A stretch of 53,684 nt of DNA from Prevotella sp. (GTDB lineage Bacteria; Bacteroidota; Bacteroidia; Bacteroidales; Bacteroidaceae), in NCBI GenBank assembly GCA_017964785.1, contig JAGCRH010000113.1, positions 1 to 53,684 of the forward strand, given 5' to 3'. Position 1 is the first letter of the stretch, and every line of letters starts with the position of its first letter. Below, piece by piece: positions 1-7,402 of this stretch. A program made the position numbers and the translations under genes. The notes under the pieces are model-generated. The model was not told where the DNA came from. It did not search any database and worked only from the letters and a program-made list of their open reading frames with translations.

Positions 1-1
1 G

Positions 2-238
2 GCCTACCGTGACCTCATCCTCTTCCTGAATGCCTCGGCCGTGCTGGACGACGATGCCCACCGCTTCGACGCACTCATCCAGCAGGTGAACGAACTCATC
101 AAGTACTACCGCCTGTATGTGGTACCGAAAGGTTCCCGCACCTCCGTCACTGGCGACGATGAGACAACGGGTGGCGGGAATGGTTCTAATGGCGATAACC
201 CCGGTGGTGGCGATAACACCAGCGGCGGCGACCAGTAA
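2..238 (+). CDS. C-terminal end of an unrecognised protein (partial, 5' end outside window)
   Basis: The reading frame is open from base 2 and ends at a TAA at 236-238, so about 78 codons of a longer gene are visible. The visible part has a short helical stretch (AYRDLILFLNASAVLDDDAH..., then QQVNELIKYYRLYV) followed by a low-complexity tail of about 30 residues rich in Gly, Asn and Asp. A helical end followed by a Gly/Asp/Asn-rich tail is seen in some Bacteroidales proteins of the DUF6261 type, but that is only a resemblance. It is probably closed by the hairpin terminator at 286-317. Function unknown. Confidence 0.6.
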   Translation, partial: AYRDLILFLNASAVLDDDAHRFDALIQQVNELIKYYRLYVVPKGSRTSVTGDDETTGGGNGSNGDNPGGGDNTSGGDQ

Positions 239-285
239 ACCTATCGCCGGGGCCTGGCCCTGATGATAGGTGGTACAGCAAAAAA

Positions 286-317
286 ATCGGGCTGACGTTT
301 GGTCAGTCCGATATTTT
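286..317 (+). terminator. Intrinsic terminator after the left-edge gene
   Basis: The arms ATCGGGCTGAC (286-296) and GTCAGTCCGAT (302-312) pair over 11 bp with one G-T wobble around the loop gtttg, and are followed by ATTTTTGT. An A-tract precedes the hairpin, so it could also act on the minus strand. Confidence 0.75.
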
Positions 318-321
318 TGTA

Positions 322-354
322 TATCTTTGCACCCATATAGAACATATATCTTTG
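322..354 (+). promoter_or_regulatory. Tandem Bacteroidetes -7 boxes upstream of the S9 peptidase gene
   Basis: Two copies of TATCTTTG lie at 322-329 and 347-354, matching the TAnnTTTG -7 box of the Bacteroidetes housekeeping sigma factor. For the first box, a TTTG at 298-301 sits 20 nt upstream, the usual -33 spacing, and falls in the loop of the preceding terminator hairpin. The second box is 13 bases before the start codon, giving a very short leader, so the first may be the working one. Confidence 0.6.
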
Positions 355-367
355 CCTCAATGTTTGC

Positions 368-2824
368 ATGAAAATGAAGAAGAGTATATTTATAGTAGGA
401 TTGATGGTGTCGCTCGCAGGCGTGGCACAAGTGAAAACAGAAGTGACGGCCTTCCGACAGGCCGGTCCATTCGCAGTGACAGCCCCCTTTGCCACCGATA
501 CGGTGGATGTGCAGGGCAAGAAATTCGACGACAAGTCGTTGTTAGGCTCGTTGGCTTTGTCATCGCCTGCCACGAAGGTCTTCAAAGGGGAAATCCTGCC
601 CTCGTTGGACGACAGCAAGAGCGTAGGCCTGCTCTCTTTTTATGTGAATAATGCCGACTATCTGAAAGGCAAGATTGAGGTGAAGGGCCCGAAGAACTAC
701 AAACTCTTCATCGATGGCACTGAGGCTTCGCCAGATCTGAAACTTGCCCCTGAGCACCATACCTTCACCATCCGCTATCTGGCTGAACCGAAGGATACGG
801 ACTCCATCCATGTCACCATCGATGCGCCAAAGGCTATCGCCTATACGCTCGATGCAAAGCATCCTTATATGGTTCACGACCTGACTGACGGTAAGCGTGT
901 CAGGGGTGTGTCCCTCTCTGCCGACGGACAACTGGTGGCTGTTTCCTACCAGATCACGGAGCGGGGCGGCAACAACCGGTGGGAGTACGAGGTGCGTGAC
1001 GTGAAAACGAGCCGTCTCATCACCCGTCCTTCGTGCAACCCCCGTTGGATGTCTCAGAGCATTGCCTGGCTCGAAGAAGAGAAGGAAGGCACACATCGTG
1101 TATTATATAAGGTAGAGCCCCTTACGGGCCAGCGTACCCGTTTTGCCTATGATGTGCCTGAGGGTAGTTATACCGTCTCGCCTACCGAGGACTATCTGAT
1201 TATTACCGCCGAAGAGGAAGGCCCGAAGGAAGACAAGGATGTCTTTGAGGTGTTGGAGATGGACGACCGTCAGCCCGGCTGGCGCAACCGCAACTACCTG
1301 AAAAAGTTTGACGTCGCTACGGGTATCACCCAGCGCATCACCTTCTCACCCCAGAACACCCGTCTCCTTGACATCACGCAGGACGGTCGTCGACTCCTCA
1401 TCGGCACCTCGTACTCACGACTGGCAAAACGACCTACTGAGGTGGGCGACTGCTATATCCTCGACCTCCAGACCATGAAGGCCGATACCCTTTTCATCGG
1501 TGAGGGATTCTTAGGGGATGGTTCCTTCTCGCCCGATGGCTCGCAGGTGGTCTTTGTGGGTACGCCTGAGGCCTTCAACCGTATCGGTTGCCAGTTGCCC
1601 GCCGATGTCACGCCGAGTATGACGGAGAACGAACTCTTCCTCTTCGATCTCGCCTCGAAGCAGGTCACGCCGCTTACCAAGGACTTCGATCCCTCGCTCG
1701 ACGGTAGTCCTGACTGGTCGTGGGCCGACGGGATGATCTATTTCCGGGCTGAGTGTCGCGACTATGTCTACCTCTATCAGTTGAACCCCAAAACGGGCAA
1801 GATACAGCAACTGCCTGCTGAGGGCGATGATGTCTACCGCTTCGATATGGCGGCCCATGCCCCTGTCATCGGCTACCTCTCCTATAAGACCCTCGAACCC
1901 GCCAGTGCTTACGTCGCTACCATCAACCCAAAGAAGCCAATGTTCAATGTTCAATCTTCAATCTTCAATGGAAAAGAGGCCCTTGGCGATGCGGAGGTCG
2001 GCACCTGCGAGGACTGGAACTTCAAGAATAGCAAGGGCGACACCGTCTATGGTCGTCTTTATCTGCCGAAGGATTTCGATGCCTCGAAACAATATCCGAT
2101 GATTGTGTATTATTATGGTGGTTGCTCGCCCGTGAGCCGTTATTTTGAGTCACCCTATGCTCCGCAGTACTGGAACTCCCTTGGTTATGTGGCTTATATC
2201 CTTGAACCTAGCGGCGCTACGGGTTTTGGCCAGGAGTGGGCTTCGCGCCACGTGAATACGGCCGGGCGCGGTCCTGCTGAGGACATCATCGAGGGTACGA
2301 AACAGATTTGCAGGGAGCACCCCTTCATCAACCCCCAAAAGATCGGTTGCATGGGGGCCTCCTATGGTGGTTTTATGACGCAGTATTTGCAGACACAGAC
2401 TGATATCTTCGCTGCTGCCGTCTCGCATGCCGGCATCACCAACCATACCAGTTACTGGGGTGAGGGCTACTGGGGCTATAACTACAGTGAGGTGTCGATG
2501 GCCAACAGTTACCCCTGGTCGCATCGCCAACTCTACGTCGATCAGTCGCCGCTCTTCAATGCTGACAAGATCCATACGCCATTGCTCCTGCTTCACGGCA
2601 ATGCCGATACCAACGTGCCGCTCATCGAGAGCCTCCAAATGTTCACTGCCCTGAAACTCTTAGGCCGTGAGGTGGCCCTCGTCGAGGTGGCGGGTGAGAA
2701 CCACCATATCCTCGAATACGGCAAGAAAGAGAAATGGCTCGCCACGCAGATGGCGTGGTTTGCCAAGTGGCTCAAGGACGACCCCACCTGGTGGGACGCC
2801 CTCTATCCCAAGAAACACCTGTAG
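368..2824 (+). CDS. Exported S9-family serine peptidase (prolyl oligopeptidase/dipeptidyl peptidase type)
   Basis: An 818-residue peptidase predicted to be exported by an N-terminal signal peptide (MKMKKSIFIVGLMVSLAGVA) and to cleave peptides in the periplasm. Residues of roughly 170-520 look like the beta-propeller of the family. The C-terminal alpha/beta-hydrolase domain carries the nucleophile Ser665 in GASYGG, the acid Asp747 in HGNADTNVP, and a base in ENHH (His779 or His780). This is the catalytic order of S9 peptidases. Its own tandem promoter lies just upstream and it is monocistronic, ending 6 bp from the convergent luxS stop. Oddity: a 7-nt tandem repeat (1938-1970) is translated in frame at about residues 524-534, in the linker before the catalytic domain. 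Dipeptidyl versus oligopeptidase specificity cannot be read from the sequence. Confidence 0.92.
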   Translation: MKMKKSIFIVGLMVSLAGVAQVKTEVTAFRQAGPFAVTAPFATDTVDVQGKKFDDKSLLGSLALSSPATKVFKGEILPSLDDSKSVGLLSFYVNNADYLKGKIEVKGPKNYKLFIDGTEASPDLKLAPEHHTFTIRYLAEPKDTDSIHVTIDAPKAIAYTLDAKHPYMVHDLTDGKRVRGVSLSADGQLVAVSYQITERGGNNRWEYEVRDVKTSRLITRPSCNPRWMSQSIAWLEEEKEGTHRVLYKVEPLTGQRTRFAYDVPEGSYTVSPTEDYLIITAEEEGPKEDKDVFEVLEMDDRQPGWRNRNYLKKFDVATGITQRITFSPQNTRLLDITQDGRRLLIGTSYSRLAKRPTEVGDCYILDLQTMKADTLFIGEGFLGDGSFSPDGSQVVFVGTPEAFNRIGCQLPADVTPSMTENELFLFDLASKQVTPLTKDFDPSLDGSPDWSWADGMIYFRAECRDYVYLYQLNPKTGKIQQLPAEGDDVYRFDMAAHAPVIGYLSYKTLEPASAYVATINPKKPMFNVQSSIFNGKEALGDAEVGTCEDWNFKNSKGDTVYGRLYLPKDFDASKQYPMIVYYYGGCSPVSRYFESPYAPQYWNSLGYVAYILEPSGATGFGQEWASRHVNTAGRGPAEDIIEGTKQICREHPFINPQKIGCMGASYGGFMTQYLQTQTDIFAAAVSHAGITNHTSYWGEGYWGYNYSEVSMANSYPWSHRQLYVDQSPLFNADKIHTPLLLLHGNADTNVPLIESLQMFTALKLLGREVALVEVAGENHHILEYGKKEKWLATQMAWFAKWLKDDPTWWDALYPKKHL
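1938..1970. repeat. Heptanucleotide tandem array CAATSTT x4.7 inside the S9 peptidase gene
   Basis: Units are caatgtt, caatgtt, caatctt, caatctt and a partial caatg. They are translated in frame as MFNVQSSIFNG. The same word occurs at 7381-7401 and, reverse-complemented, at 16397-16421. Confidence 0.9.
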
Positions 2825-2830
2825 GAAATT

Positions 2831-3325
2831 TTAGGCGTCGGCGAAGGTTTTGCCGTCGGCGAGGGTAATCTGGAGTTTCGTGTACTCGGAGTGGAAATCG
2901 TTTTGCAGACGATCCAGATACCGCCGACATTCCCATTGGCACATGGGAAGGTCGTGGAGCAGGCAGTTGCCGCAGGTCTCTGGCGTCGTGGCGGGAACCT
3001 CGGTCTGCGTGAGGATCCACTCTAAGCATTCGATGGTCAGTTGGCGCATGTCCTCGACGGTATAGGTACCCGTCATGATGATATACATGCCCGTCAGGCA
3101 ACCCATCGGACCGACATAGACCACATCTTCTTTTGCCCGTGAGTTGCGGAACCAGGTGGCCATGAGGTGTTCGATGCTATGGATGGCAGCGGGGGCTACG
3201 GCAGGCTCCTTGTTGGGCTCGGTGATGCGCAGGTCGAACGTGGTAAAGCCCTTATCCACCCGCGACACGTAGATGCCGGGCTTCAGATGCGTGTGGTCGA
3301 TCGTAAAACTCTGAATAACCTCCAT
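2831..3325 (-). CDS. luxS: S-ribosylhomocysteine lyase LuxS
   Basis: A 164-residue cytoplasmic metalloenzyme that splits S-ribosylhomocysteine into homocysteine and DPD, the precursor of autoinducer-2. The metal-binding HxxEH motif is present (His49, His53 in HSIEH), as are Cys76 in GPMGCLTG and Cys118 in the CGN...LHD segment that completes the metal site. The usual GCRTG arginine is leucine here (GCLTG), a small deviation. It is the last gene of a minus-strand unit with the methyltransferase and nucleosidase genes, so the nucleosidase product is passed straight to LuxS. Its 47-bp leader consists almost wholly of a 7-nt tandem array (3329-3370), so translation starts directly behind the repeat. 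Length matches the family. Confidence 0.95.
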   Translation of the reverse strand: MEVIQSFTIDHTHLKPGIYVSRVDKGFTTFDLRITEPNKEPAVAPAAIHSIEHLMATWFRNSRAKEDVVYVGPMGCLTGMYIIMTGTYTVEDMRQLTIECLEWILTQTEVPATTPETCGNCLLHDLPMCQWECRRYLDRLQNDFHSEYTKLQITLADGKTFADA

Positions 3326-3328
3326 AAA

Positions 3329-3370
3329 CTATGAATTATGAACTATGAATTATGAACTATGAATTATGAA
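3329..3370. repeat. Heptanucleotide tandem array x6 filling the mtnN-luxS spacer
   Basis: Six 7-nt units alternate ctatgaa and ttatgaa with no interruption. On the minus strand the array occupies nearly all the space between the nucleosidase stop (3373) and the luxS start (3325), so it forms the luxS ribosome-loading region. Confidence 0.92.
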
Positions 3371-3372
3371 CT

Positions 3373-4002
3373 TCAAAGGCTTTCAATGAATGACTTGGTG
3401 GTTTGGAACGATTTCTCGGCGACGGTGTCCCAGAAGTTATGGTACTGCGAGGCATCGGTGTCGCGCAGGGGGATGTCGCTGATGAGACGGAACGAGATGA
3501 ACGGCACCTTGTAGATGTAACACACCTGTGCGATGGCGCACGACTCCATGTCGACGGCCTTCGCCTCGGGGAAATGTCCGACAATTTCGCGCATCTTCTC
3601 TTTCGAGTCCACGAACCAGTCGCCGGTGACGATGAGTCCCGGCTTTGCGCCCGTCAGTTTGGCCTTCTCCAACAGGTATGGGTCGGCCTGATAACGTACC
3701 GGCAGGCCCTGCACCTGTCCGTAGACGGTGGTGTCGTCGATGGCCTTGCCGCAATACACATCGTGGTAGGTCAGTTCGCTGCTCACCACCACATCCTGCA
3801 GGTTGATGTCGTCGCCGTTGCCGCCGGCACAACCGGAGGAGATGATGCAGTCGGGCTTGTACTGGCGAATCATCTCCACCGCCTGGATGGCGGCATTCAC
3901 GGTGGCGATGCCGCTCTTTTGCAGGATCACTCTGTCTTCGGGGAATAATGGACGGAGTTGCTTCAACTCCTTTTCCATCGCTACAATCATTCCAATCTTC
4001 AT
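3373..4002 (-). CDS. mtnN: 5'-methylthioadenosine/S-adenosylhomocysteine nucleosidase
   Basis: A 209-residue cytoplasmic hydrolase that removes adenine from S-adenosylhomocysteine and methylthioadenosine. The N-terminus MKIGMIVAMEKEL contains the conserved base Glu12. The ribose-binding AVDMES motif (Met152, Glu153) and the catalytic Asp176 in RLISD are present. At 209 residues it is somewhat shorter than the E. coli enzyme. It lies between the TrmH-type methyltransferase (22 bp upstream) and luxS (47 bp downstream), giving an order that runs from a SAM-using enzyme to SAH removal and then to homocysteine and AI-2. The C-terminal stop abuts the heptamer array. Confidence 0.94.
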   Translation of the reverse strand: MKIGMIVAMEKELKQLRPLFPEDRVILQKSGIATVNAAIQAVEMIRQYKPDCIISSGCAGGNGDDINLQDVVVSSELTYHDVYCGKAIDDTTVYGQVQGLPVRYQADPYLLEKAKLTGAKPGLIVTGDWFVDSKEKMREIVGHFPEAKAVDMESCAIAQVCYIYKVPFISFRLISDIPLRDTDASQYHNFWDTVAEKSFQTTKSFIESL

Positions 4003-4024
4003 ATCTTTTTACCTTTTTATTATT

Positions 4025-4831
4025 TTACATTCGGGCGTCGGGGTGCTGATACACTTTATTGCGCTGGCGGACAGCCTCGTACATGAGGATGGCGGCAGAG
4101 ACGCTGACATTGAGCGAGTCGAGGCGACCGAGCATGGGGATGCGGATATGCACGTCGGCGGCTTCGCGCCAGATGGTGGTGAGCCCCGTCGACTCCGTGC
4201 CCATCACGATGGCGGTGGCCCCGCACATGTCGTAGTCGTAGTAGTCGTACGAGTCCTGTAGTTGTGCCGTGAGGATGCGTATCTTGTTGGCTTTCAGGAA
4301 GTCGATGCACTCCTTCGAGGTGCAGACGGCGGTCGGCACGCTAAACACGCCGCCAATGCTGGCGCGGATCAAGTTGGGGTTGTAGAGGTCGGTCAGGGGG
4401 TCACACACGATGACGGCATCCACGCCTGCGGCCTCGGCGGTGCGCAGGATCGCCCCGAGGTTGCCGGGCTTCTCCACGCTCTCCAGCACAATGATTAGAG
4501 GTGAGTGGTGAGAGGTAAGAGGAGAGAGAATACTCAGAGAGTGGTCTTTGCATTTCGCAATTGCGATGATTCCCTCGGTAGAGCCGCGATAAGCCATCTT
4601 CTCATAGACCTGAGGCGAAACAAGGTATTCTACTTCTCTCCTGACTCCTGACTCCTGACTCCTTTTATATAATTCCACCACCTCGTAGCCGCAGGCGATG
4701 CAGTGCTCTATCTCGCGCTGGCCCTCCACCACGAAGAGCCCTTCCTCGCGGCGCAGCGCCGACTTCTGTTGCAGCGCCACCACATGCTTCACGCGGGCGT
4801 TCTGTACGCTGGAAATAATAATTTCTTCCAT
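4025..4831 (-). CDS. TrmH/SpoU-type RNA 2'-O-methyltransferase
   Basis: A 268-residue SPOUT-family methyltransferase that uses SAM to methylate ribose 2'-OH in rRNA or tRNA. The start MEEIIISSVQNARVKHV at 4831 is preferred over an upstream in-frame start because it begins the family N-terminus and sits just behind a -7 box (4840-4847). The three SPOUT motifs are visible: PGNLGAILRTAEAAG, IVMGTESTGL, and IPMLGRLDSLNVSVSAAI. Two different 7-nt tandem arrays are translated within it: one in the N-terminal substrate-binding domain (about residues 57-66) and one in the linker just before the SPOUT domain (about 102-113). Both sites are places where the family varies in length. The exact RNA target cannot be told. 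It heads the unit with mtnN and luxS. Confidence 0.9.
   Translation of the reverse strand: MEEIIISSVQNARVKHVVALQQKSALRREEGLFVVEGQREIEHCIACGYEVVELYKRSQESGVRREVEYLVSPQVYEKMAYRGSTEGIIAIAKCKDHSLSILSPLTSHHSPLIIVLESVEKPGNLGAILRTAEAAGVDAVIVCDPLTDLYNPNLIRASIGGVFSVPTAVCTSKECIDFLKANKIRILTAQLQDSYDYYDYDMCGATAIVMGTESTGLTTIWREAADVHIRIPMLGRLDSLNVSVSAAILMYEAVRQRNKVYQHPDARM
4493..4527. repeat. Heptanucleotide tandem array x5 (gattaga/ggtgagt/ggtgaga/ggtaaga/ggagaga)
   Basis: Five 7-nt units in a row with one or two differences between units. Read on the minus strand they encode SPLTSHHSPLII in the linker ahead of the SPOUT domain of the methyltransferase. Confidence 0.85.
4635..4662. repeat. Heptanucleotide tandem array TGACTCC x3 plus one variant
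   Basis: Units tctctcc, tgactcc, tgactcc, tgactcc. On the minus strand they encode RSQESGVRR in the N-terminal domain of the methyltransferase. The word is a rotation of the one at 40149-40179 in the GH94 gene. Confidence 0.9.
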
Positions 4832-4839
4832 AATCGCTG

Positions 4840-4868
4840 CAAAGTTACAAAAAAAAGTCGTATCTTTG
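4840..4868. promoter_or_regulatory. Divergent promoter pair between the TrmH-type gene and the YfhO-type gene
   Basis: CAAAGTTA at 4840-4847 is a TAnnTTTG box read on the minus strand, 9 bases before the methyltransferase start. TATCTTTG at 4861-4868 is the plus-strand box, 27 bases before the YfhO-type start at 4896. Confidence 0.65.
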
Positions 4869-4895
4869 CACGCAGAATAAAAAAACTTGCAAGTT

Positions 4896-7382
4896 ATGGA
4901 CATTTTTAAGAAGTGGCTGCCCGATGTGCTGGCAGTATTGTTGTTTGTGGTTTTGGCATTCGCCTATTTCTTCCCCGCCGACATCGAGGGGCGTATCCTC
5001 TATCGTCACGATGCCTCGGCAGGAAGAGGCGCCGGACAGGAAGGTATCGAGTATCTGCAGAAGACGGGAGAACGGAGTCGCTGGACGAACGCCTTGTTCA
5101 GCGGTATGCCAACGTATCAGACAGCCCCGTCGTATCATTCGACGGATAAGTTGGTGCAGGCCATCAATGCCTATCACCTATGGTTGCCGGAGAACGTGTG
5201 GTATGTGTTCGCCTATCTGCTGGGCTTCTACATCCTGCTGCGGGCATTTGACTTCCGTCAGCACCTGGCCGCTTTGGGTTCAGTGCTCTGGGCCTTTAGC
5301 ACTTATTTCCTGATCATCATCGCCGCCGGACATATCTGGAAGGTGTGGGCACTGGCCTACCTGCCGCCGATGATTGCGGGTATTGTGCTGGCCTATCGGG
5401 GGAAATACCTGTGGGGCTTCATCGTGACGGCCGTTTTCACGGCGTTCGAGATCAATGCCAACCATGTGCAGATGACGTACTATTACCTCTTTATCATCCT
5501 GTTCCTTGTCATCGCATGGTTCGTGGAGGCCTTCCAGAAGAAGGAACTGCTACGCTTCGTGAAGGCGACAGGGGTCTGTCTGGCAGCAGCCGCCATCGGC
5601 GTATGCCTGAACCTGTCGAACCTCTACCACACCTGGCAGTACGGTCAGGAGTCGATGCGCGGCAAGAGTGAACTGGTGAAGCAGAACTCGGCCAACCAGA
5701 CCAGTAGCGGTCTGGAGCGCGACTATATCACACAGTGGAGTTATGGCATTGGGGAGACGTGGACGCTGTTGGTGCCCAATACGAAGGGGGGCGCCTCGGT
5801 GCCGCTGAGTCGTAACGAGACGGCGATGGCGAAGGCCGACAATGACTTCCTGAGCCTCTATGACCAGATCGGGCAGTACTGGGGTGAGCAGCCCGGCACG
5901 TCAGGCCCCGTCTATGTGGGTGCCTTCGTCGTGTTCCTGTTTGTCCTGGGCCTGTTCATCGTGAAAGGTCCGGTGAAGTGGGCGTTGCTGGCGGCCACCG
6001 TGCTGTCGATCATGCTGTCGTGGGGTAAGAACTTCATGGGACTGACGGACTTCTTCCTCGACTACGTGCCGATGTATGCGAAGTTCCGGACGGTGGCATC
6101 TATCCTCGTTATCGCGGAGTTCACCATTCCTCTGCTGGCCATGCTGGCACTGAAAAAGTTCCTCGAAGAACCTGAACAGATGAAGCCGAGGATGAAGTAT
6201 GTCCTCATCAGTTTCTGCCTGACGGGTGTCGTGGCCCTGCTCTTCTCGTTGATGCCGACGATGTTCTTCGATAGTTATATCTCTACAAGTGAGTTACAGG
6301 CACTGAAAGGACTCCCTGGCGAGTATCTGCAGCCCGTGATGACTAACCTGACGGAGATGCGTCAGGCGATGTTTACGAGCGATGCCCTGCGTTCGTTCTA
6401 TATCATCCTGGTGGGAACGGGTGTCCTACTGGGCTTCGTCTACGGCAAACTGAAGAAGGAATATACCGTTGCCATCATCCTTGTGCTCTGTCTTGTGGAT
6501 CTGTGGACGGTGAACAAGCGCTATCTCAACGACGAGATGTTCGTGCCGAAGAGTGAGCGCGAGGCCCCGCAGCAGATGACGCAGACCGACGAGCAGATCC
6601 TGCACGACAAGAGTCTCGACTACCGTGTGCTGAACCTTGCCTCGAACACGTTCAACGAGAACGAGACCTCCTACTACCATAAGAGCATCGGCGGCTATCA
6701 TGCTGCCAAACTGCGCCGTTATCAGGAGATGATCGAACAGTATATCTCGCCTGAGATGCAGCAGATGATGGGGGCCGTGGCCGAGGCTGGCGGTGACATG
6801 ACGCAGGTGAATGGCGACAGCATCTTCCCCGTGCTCAATATGCTGAATACGAAATATGTCATCTTCCCCTTGCAGGGCGGACAGACCGTGCCGTTGCAGA
6901 ACCCTTATACCTACGGTAATGCGTGGTTTGTCGACAAGATCCGGTATGTGCAGAATGCCAATGAGGAGATGGACGGCGTAGGCCAGATCGACCTGCGCCA
7001 CGAGGCCGTGGCCGATGCAAGGTTCAAGGATCTATTGGGCGAGGCTGTCGAACAGGATACGGCGAGCATCGTGACCATCACGGCCTACGAGCCGAACCAG
7101 TTGAAGTACGATGTCAATTCGGGTAAGGGCGGCGTGATCGTGTTCTCCGAGGTCTACTACCCCGGTTGGACGGCGACCGTCGACGGTGAGCCTGCTGAGT
7201 TGGGACGTGTGAATTATATCCTCCGTGCGCTGAACGTGAAGCCCGGCAAGCACGAGGTGGTGCTGAGTTTCTTCCCGAAGTCGGTGGATACCACCGAGGC
7301 CATCGCCTATACGGCCTATGGGGTGCTGGTTCTTGTGCTCCTCGGTGCTGTCTTTATGGAATATCGCCGCCGCAAGAAATAA
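4896..7382 (+). CDS. YfhO-family polytopic membrane protein
   Basis: An 828-residue inner-membrane protein. The N-terminal half is a run of hydrophobic segments (for example VLAVLLFVVLAFAYFF, FYILLRAF, YYYLFIILFLVIAWF, WALLAATVLSIML), then a soluble, probably periplasmic domain at about 540-790, then a last membrane segment (AYGVLVLVLLGAVF) and the basic tail EYRRRKK. This architecture is that of YfhO proteins, which are GT-C-like; YfhO members in Firmicutes take part in glycosylating lipoteichoic acid, but no role is established for this copy. The start at ATG 4896 is chosen over an upstream TTG because it begins the family-like MDIFKKWLPD. It is first in a unit with fkp, the GSCFA gene and murF-alr, suggesting an envelope or surface-glycan role. 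Confidence 0.85.
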   Translation: MDIFKKWLPDVLAVLLFVVLAFAYFFPADIEGRILYRHDASAGRGAGQEGIEYLQKTGERSRWTNALFSGMPTYQTAPSYHSTDKLVQAINAYHLWLPENVWYVFAYLLGFYILLRAFDFRQHLAALGSVLWAFSTYFLIIIAAGHIWKVWALAYLPPMIAGIVLAYRGKYLWGFIVTAVFTAFEINANHVQMTYYYLFIILFLVIAWFVEAFQKKELLRFVKATGVCLAAAAIGVCLNLSNLYHTWQYGQESMRGKSELVKQNSANQTSSGLERDYITQWSYGIGETWTLLVPNTKGGASVPLSRNETAMAKADNDFLSLYDQIGQYWGEQPGTSGPVYVGAFVVFLFVLGLFIVKGPVKWALLAATVLSIMLSWGKNFMGLTDFFLDYVPMYAKFRTVASILVIAEFTIPLLAMLALKKFLEEPEQMKPRMKYVLISFCLTGVVALLFSLMPTMFFDSYISTSELQALKGLPGEYLQPVMTNLTEMRQAMFTSDALRSFYIILVGTGVLLGFVYGKLKKEYTVAIILVLCLVDLWTVNKRYLNDEMFVPKSEREAPQQMTQTDEQILHDKSLDYRVLNLASNTFNENETSYYHKSIGGYHAAKLRRYQEMIEQYISPEMQQMMGAVAEAGGDMTQVNGDSIFPVLNMLNTKYVIFPLQGGQTVPLQNPYTYGNAWFVDKIRYVQNANEEMDGVGQIDLRHEAVADARFKDLLGEAVEQDTASIVTITAYEPNQLKYDVNSGKGGVIVFSEVYYPGWTATVDGEPAELGRVNYILRALNVKPGKHEVVLSFFPKSVDTTEAIAYTAYGVLVLVLLGAVFMEYRRRKK

Positions 7383-7401
7383 TGTTCAATGGTCAATGTT
7401 C
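7381..7401. repeat. Heptanucleotide tandem array AATGTTC x3 at the start of fkp
   Basis: Units aatgttc, aatggtc, aatgttc followed by aatgaag, whose atg is the likely fkp start codon. The array begins on the stop codon of the YfhO-type gene and fills the whole junction. Confidence 0.85.
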
Positions 7402-7402
7402 A

